DNA of 64,000 bases from Epithemia pelagica. Taxonomy: Eukaryota; Bacillariophyta; Bacillariophyceae; Surirellales; Surirellaceae. Of this stretch, positions 61,701 to 64,000 are shown one piece after another (within the stretch, counting starts at the first letter, position 1; each line of letters starts with the position of its first letter). Under the pieces are notes generated by a model. The model was not told where the DNA came from. It saw only the letters and a program-made list of their open reading frames with translations, and made no database searches. The position numbers and the translations under genes were made by a program. The stretch is from NCBI GenBank assembly GCA_946965045.2, contig OX337233.1:2604001-2668000 (forward strand), given 5' to 3'.

Positions 61701-64000
61701 AGTATTCAAGTCCAATGCGCCAGCGTCAAAACGTACAAGTCAATATCGTCCCTGGCAGAAGTTTCCTCATACGACGAGGCACAGCGTACTGCTTCAGGTT
61801 CCGTGGATACGATGCAACAACTTATTGAGCCATTCTCTCTCATCTTTGCGGTATCCACCAAGTTTCATGACAACGGTACAACTAGAACTGATTCAGTGCT
61901 TGTTAGGGCCTCTCTCCCTCGGTTAGCTTTCAACTTAACCTCATCAGCCATACGGTTAGTTCAGCGGCTGCGGCAGCAATGGGATGAACGTCAGATCGAA
62001 ATCCGGTCGTCTCTTTTACTTCCAAGTAGAGTCTTGGGTGGACTTGCGGGAAAGTCGCCGATCGCAAATTCCAACAGATCGTATCGACCAAGCACCCGGA
62101 AAATTGAGTTCAATTTCAATGCGCCACTACTTCGCTTCAAATGCGAGAATGATGTAGATGGTCGTGACTGCAACAGCAGCAACACCAACTCAACACAGTT
62201 GCTGGATTTGTCGTTTCGCGGCATTGAAGGGTCCTGGACATCATCACTGCTGCCTTCTGGCGCTGTACACATTGCCAGCGAAGCAAAGCTGCGCGGTGTA
62301 GACTGTGTGGATCTGTACCAAGGGGCGGGAGAAGAATTTTCACTTCTCATCTCCTCAATCCCACCAGAATCGATATTTAACTCGGAGAACCGTTCTAGCG
62401 ATCGCTACATGAACAGCACAGACCTTGTGTCCGTCAATTTTGAGTCTTCGATTGGGAACACAAATCTTCAGTCAGGGAAAACAACATCACGCTTGAAAAT
62501 TGCGTCTCACGAACTATTTGTCGAATGGAATGCAGAGACAATTGCCGCCGTACAGAAAGCTTTCAAAGTTCCGAATGAATTGATTCTTTCCAAAGATGAC
62601 ACCGACTCCCAATCCGAGGAATTCTTTGACGCTGAAGAGGACGATTTTCACGATGCCGGTTCTGTCCTTACAGTGTCATCCGATGATGAATTCCCCCTGG
62701 AAGACATTCCGTCTCTGCAATATCCTTTGGAGAGATATCAAATGATGGTGCTGGAAAATGGTGGTCTGCTCAAGCGTGATTCTTCTCCCCCAAACCCTGC
62801 TGCATTGCTGTCATCTTTTTCGTCTTCTCCAACTACTGCTTCACCAGGCATCCCGCCATCGAATCCTAAATCGTTTGAAATTGCTTTCGATCTTTCCAAG
62901 TTGAGAGTGAATTTCAACAAAGAGTCAAGACATAGAAGAGTGGTTTCGGCTGAAATGGACAGAACTTCTGTCCATTATTCCTCCAGGGAGGAAGGAGGAT
63001 ATATGGCCAGCGTTACACTGGGTAACTTTGTTTTATCTGATGCCGACAGCGTTGACAATAAAACTCTTTACCGAGAGATAGTGGGACTGAAAACGGATGT
63101 ACCCCTTGATCGTGGCAAGCAAGCTTCTTTGCTGCAGATGAAAATTGTTAAGAATCCTCGTTTAAGGAGGTTTGTTTCTGAACAAGTTGAACGAGAAGAC
63201 AGTGGAACTGCAGACGAGGAAAGTGTCACTATTGATACATCCAACGCAATCGTACAGGGCTGTGACATATATTTCAAAGCGGAGTTCAGTCCAATGCGTT
63301 TCGTCTACCTACAACAATTATGGTTTGAAGTGATCGACTATTTCTTTGAAGGAATTATTGGCTACGAAGTTTGGGGGAACAAGCGCCCGGGCCCAGTCCC
63401 TGAAAGCCAGCTGAAGTTCGCTCCTACTAACGCAAATGACTTCGCATTTACAAGATTTGATATTTCTTTGGATTCGCCGGTGATTCTTGTCCCCGTGTCG
63501 TACTGCTGCACAGACTTTTTGAGAATTGAGACCGACATAATAAAAGTTGGAAATAGATACGATTACAGCCCTTTACGGACCGAAAGTTCCCAGGACCAGT
63601 CGAAGTCGATGCTCAAACAACAATGGTTCAACAACTGTACCGTAAAAATTGGGAATGTGACGCTCTCAAGTTGGTCTGGTCGACGTTTGAACTCCTCCGA
63701 TGATGAGGTGAATGCTCGTATTGAGATGAATTGGCCTGCTGGGCCGACTGCATTCTTGAACAAACCGAAATGGAAGGTTAAGTGCAGCTTCGACAAGACG
63801 GAGGTTTCGTTGCTGCGCGAGGACTATGCATTAGTTCAGCACATTGTTGCTTCCAACTTTGGTGAAGGTTCAAGGCACCTTGATGAGTGGGACGCACTGC
63901 AGAATCTACCACCGTTAGTGTTGGAAAGATACAAAGAAGATATCATGGTCCATTTTGGTTACGACAAGAAGGATGTCACACCAACGACTTTTTGTGTTGC
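58713..64000 (+). CDS. VPS13-family bridge-like lipid-transfer protein (partial, 3' end outside window)
   Basis: At least 1762 codons, apparently without introns, open to the window end. Frame was followed by eye from the start to about 61660 and confirmed in phase at 61740 and 63294. Starts MVLERYLTDILASQFGHFVE, LDKNQVRLSALWKGQVSLQNV: the chorein_N domain that opens VPS13/ATG2 proteins. Later hallmarks: ENLTVTVQNIHVRYED, GAPTILLPDEDSLLIVDLGHLTF and FSPMRFVYLQQLWFEVIDYF, the repeating groove segments. VPS13 proteins form long hydrophobic channels that move phospholipids between organelles at contact sites. Acidic insertions (EEFFDAEEDDFHD) separate groove units. Which VPS13 paralogue it is depends on the missing C-terminus. 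Confidence 0.93.
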   Translation, partial: MVLERYLTDILASQFGHFVEGLDKNQVRLSALWKGQVSLQNVRLRRQALDHFPLASNSDVKTPVEIAHGHVGTLQLNIPWQVVLQLWKGSDRHHLSKTRGTPSAASTKKLRRTRNAMVKQGGSVSLVLKDVHILIVPRRKQETFKEEERSSEKDTEINTNNETSTYDSTKVKDGANSSDIEIEQEIQAALEAELVRLATNISNNNPASSATHPPLASPQGDGTKTTRRGRAWHFWLQERVAHILENLTVTVQNIHVRYEDPGSSLGFVWDQDSGVTASGDHSGNGKQHRPSFCVGLTLKQFTIHSIQHPTTTKTSSTSESKEGGDEKGSANSPQVSKNAAPMKPTAAEASGFMTRYKRAAAVDLAVYWNSGTPIMSQVKENANYGESFYEHAFLAFQNGGQSDAKEGSSLSESARTALFGLFPPSSSKDGSNDMNTYVLHPFSPSVTFEVVHSRNRRPPTGSTMSTQVPPSTVEARLPPCHFTVSRDLVEDLGYLRKSFAVWVQARKYEHLRTVVKKRPTVSVHEDPRAWWKYAFESVLAVLRCSSDEQENHGKQRDETIASNPRPSETKSTEKLQYRLPPHSRQGWHALASAILTRRKYMGLYREFFGTHGRDRSAHEQLQQMERYELTTEEVVAFRIHAARQTQSLPIQHSMSDGKLVHTEGDDNTETSTESVALTGSVTTEGSLEKEMEESAVLSAEHRFRMFVEMKQTLFVADGGKFSIEDEDDDSSTTTATTNFHEQPFGLDNPKNRLSWTTHISCSEVSLQVNDKRIKRRHRDVPAPVVRLLFAFMQEQRLFLDGSWELALSVGSLHVEDLTSTAINNPISKMLGPKHRHSFPQHQEDDSFVLEDVPHICSGSLRIRRSQHGFRTHEFGSTTWTDVRVLPLEICYFTAPVEALVRILNTANLDFAYDYQRLGVQIYEWRERQRKRLLAALSHKQKSIFVQINVGAPTILLPDEDSLLIVDLGHLTFSNDDMNRPAATGFQYDDHWRLELASIQVQCASVKTYKSISSLAEVSSYDEAQRTASGSVDTMQQLIEPFSLIFAVSTKFHDNGTTRTDSVLVRASLPRLAFNLTSSAIRLVQRLRQQWDERQIEIRSSLLLPSRVLGGLAGKSPIANSNRSYRPSTRKIEFNFNAPLLRFKCENDVDGRDCNSSNTNSTQLLDLSFRGIEGSWTSSLLPSGAVHIASEAKLRGVDCVDLYQGAGEEFSLLISSIPPESIFNSENRSSDRYMNSTDLVSVNFESSIGNTNLQSGKTTSRLKIASHELFVEWNAETIAAVQKAFKVPNELILSKDDTDSQSEEFFDAEEDDFHDAGSVLTVSSDDEFPLEDIPSLQYPLERYQMMVLENGGLLKRDSSPPNPAALLSSFSSSPTTASPGIPPSNPKSFEIAFDLSKLRVNFNKESRHRRVVSAEMDRTSVHYSSREEGGYMASVTLGNFVLSDADSVDNKTLYREIVGLKTDVPLDRGKQASLLQMKIVKNPRLRRFVSEQVEREDSGTADEESVTIDTSNAIVQGCDIYFKAEFSPMRFVYLQQLWFEVIDYFFEGIIGYEVWGNKRPGPVPESQLKFAPTNANDFAFTRFDISLDSPVILVPVSYCCTDFLRIETDIIKVGNRYDYSPLRTESSQDQSKSMLKQQWFNNCTVKIGNVTLSSWSGRRLNSSDDEVNARIEMNWPAGPTAFLNKPKWKVKCSFDKTEVSLLREDYALVQHIVASNFGEGSRHLDEWDALQNLPPLVLERYKEDIMVHFGYDKKDVTPTTFCV

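Overview
The window looks like nuclear DNA of a diatom, most likely a pennate one. Several proteins carry the bipartite plastid presequence of red-derived complex plastids: a hydrophobic signal peptide followed by an A|F cleavage site, clearest as FVSA|FAP in the signal peptidase. The GAPDH is the plastid-targeted GapC1 type. Genes are compact, with 0-2 introns of about 85-205 bp and mostly GTAAGT donors. Genus and species are not claimed.

Layout. 1-8.6 kb: a GSK3/shaggy kinase, a Crinkler-like nuclease/kinase fusion with a damaged kinase site, and a bifunctional aspartokinase-homoserine dehydrogenase. 9.0-10.3 kb: an accessory interval with two abutting MITEs that share one TTA target site, followed by what reads as a circularly permuted tRNA-Cys(GCA) gene, with the 3' half transcribed before the 5' half. 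10.3-19.6 kb: a Golgi-type sulfotransferase, a TPR protein, a protein with an RPA70N-like OB domain, and a second nuclease/kinase fusion with an intact kinase site. 20-29.7 kb: plastid FtsY (SRP receptor), a Gly/Asp-rich type I membrane protein with a GC-AG intron, a KIX-domain polyQ coactivator, and GapC1. 30-42 kb: a phosphoglycolate-phosphatase-like HAD enzyme, a plastid J-protein, two MTA/SAH-nucleosidase paralogues flanking an ankyrin-like gene, a CAAX-type protease, and a plastid signal peptidase. 42.7-64 kb: a prenylated PRL phosphatase, a rhomboid protease, a membrane RING-H2 protein, a small ABM-domain protein, a membrane-anchored trypsin-like protease, a GUCD1-like protein, a Trm5-like tRNA methyltransferase, and the start of a VPS13-type lipid-transfer protein that runs off the window.

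There are no operons. A plastid theme recurs: FtsY inserts thylakoid proteins, the type I signal peptidase matures proteins, the J-protein assists folding, and GapC1 and the PGP-like phosphatase serve carbon metabolism. The most notable signal is the permuted tRNA at 10133-10210, which ordinary tRNA annotation would miss. After it come the MITE pair and the two nuclease/kinase fusions. All functions are inferred from motifs read by eye; no database search was run. Several apparent ORF starts are TTG or GTG, so starts here were moved to the nearest supported ATG.
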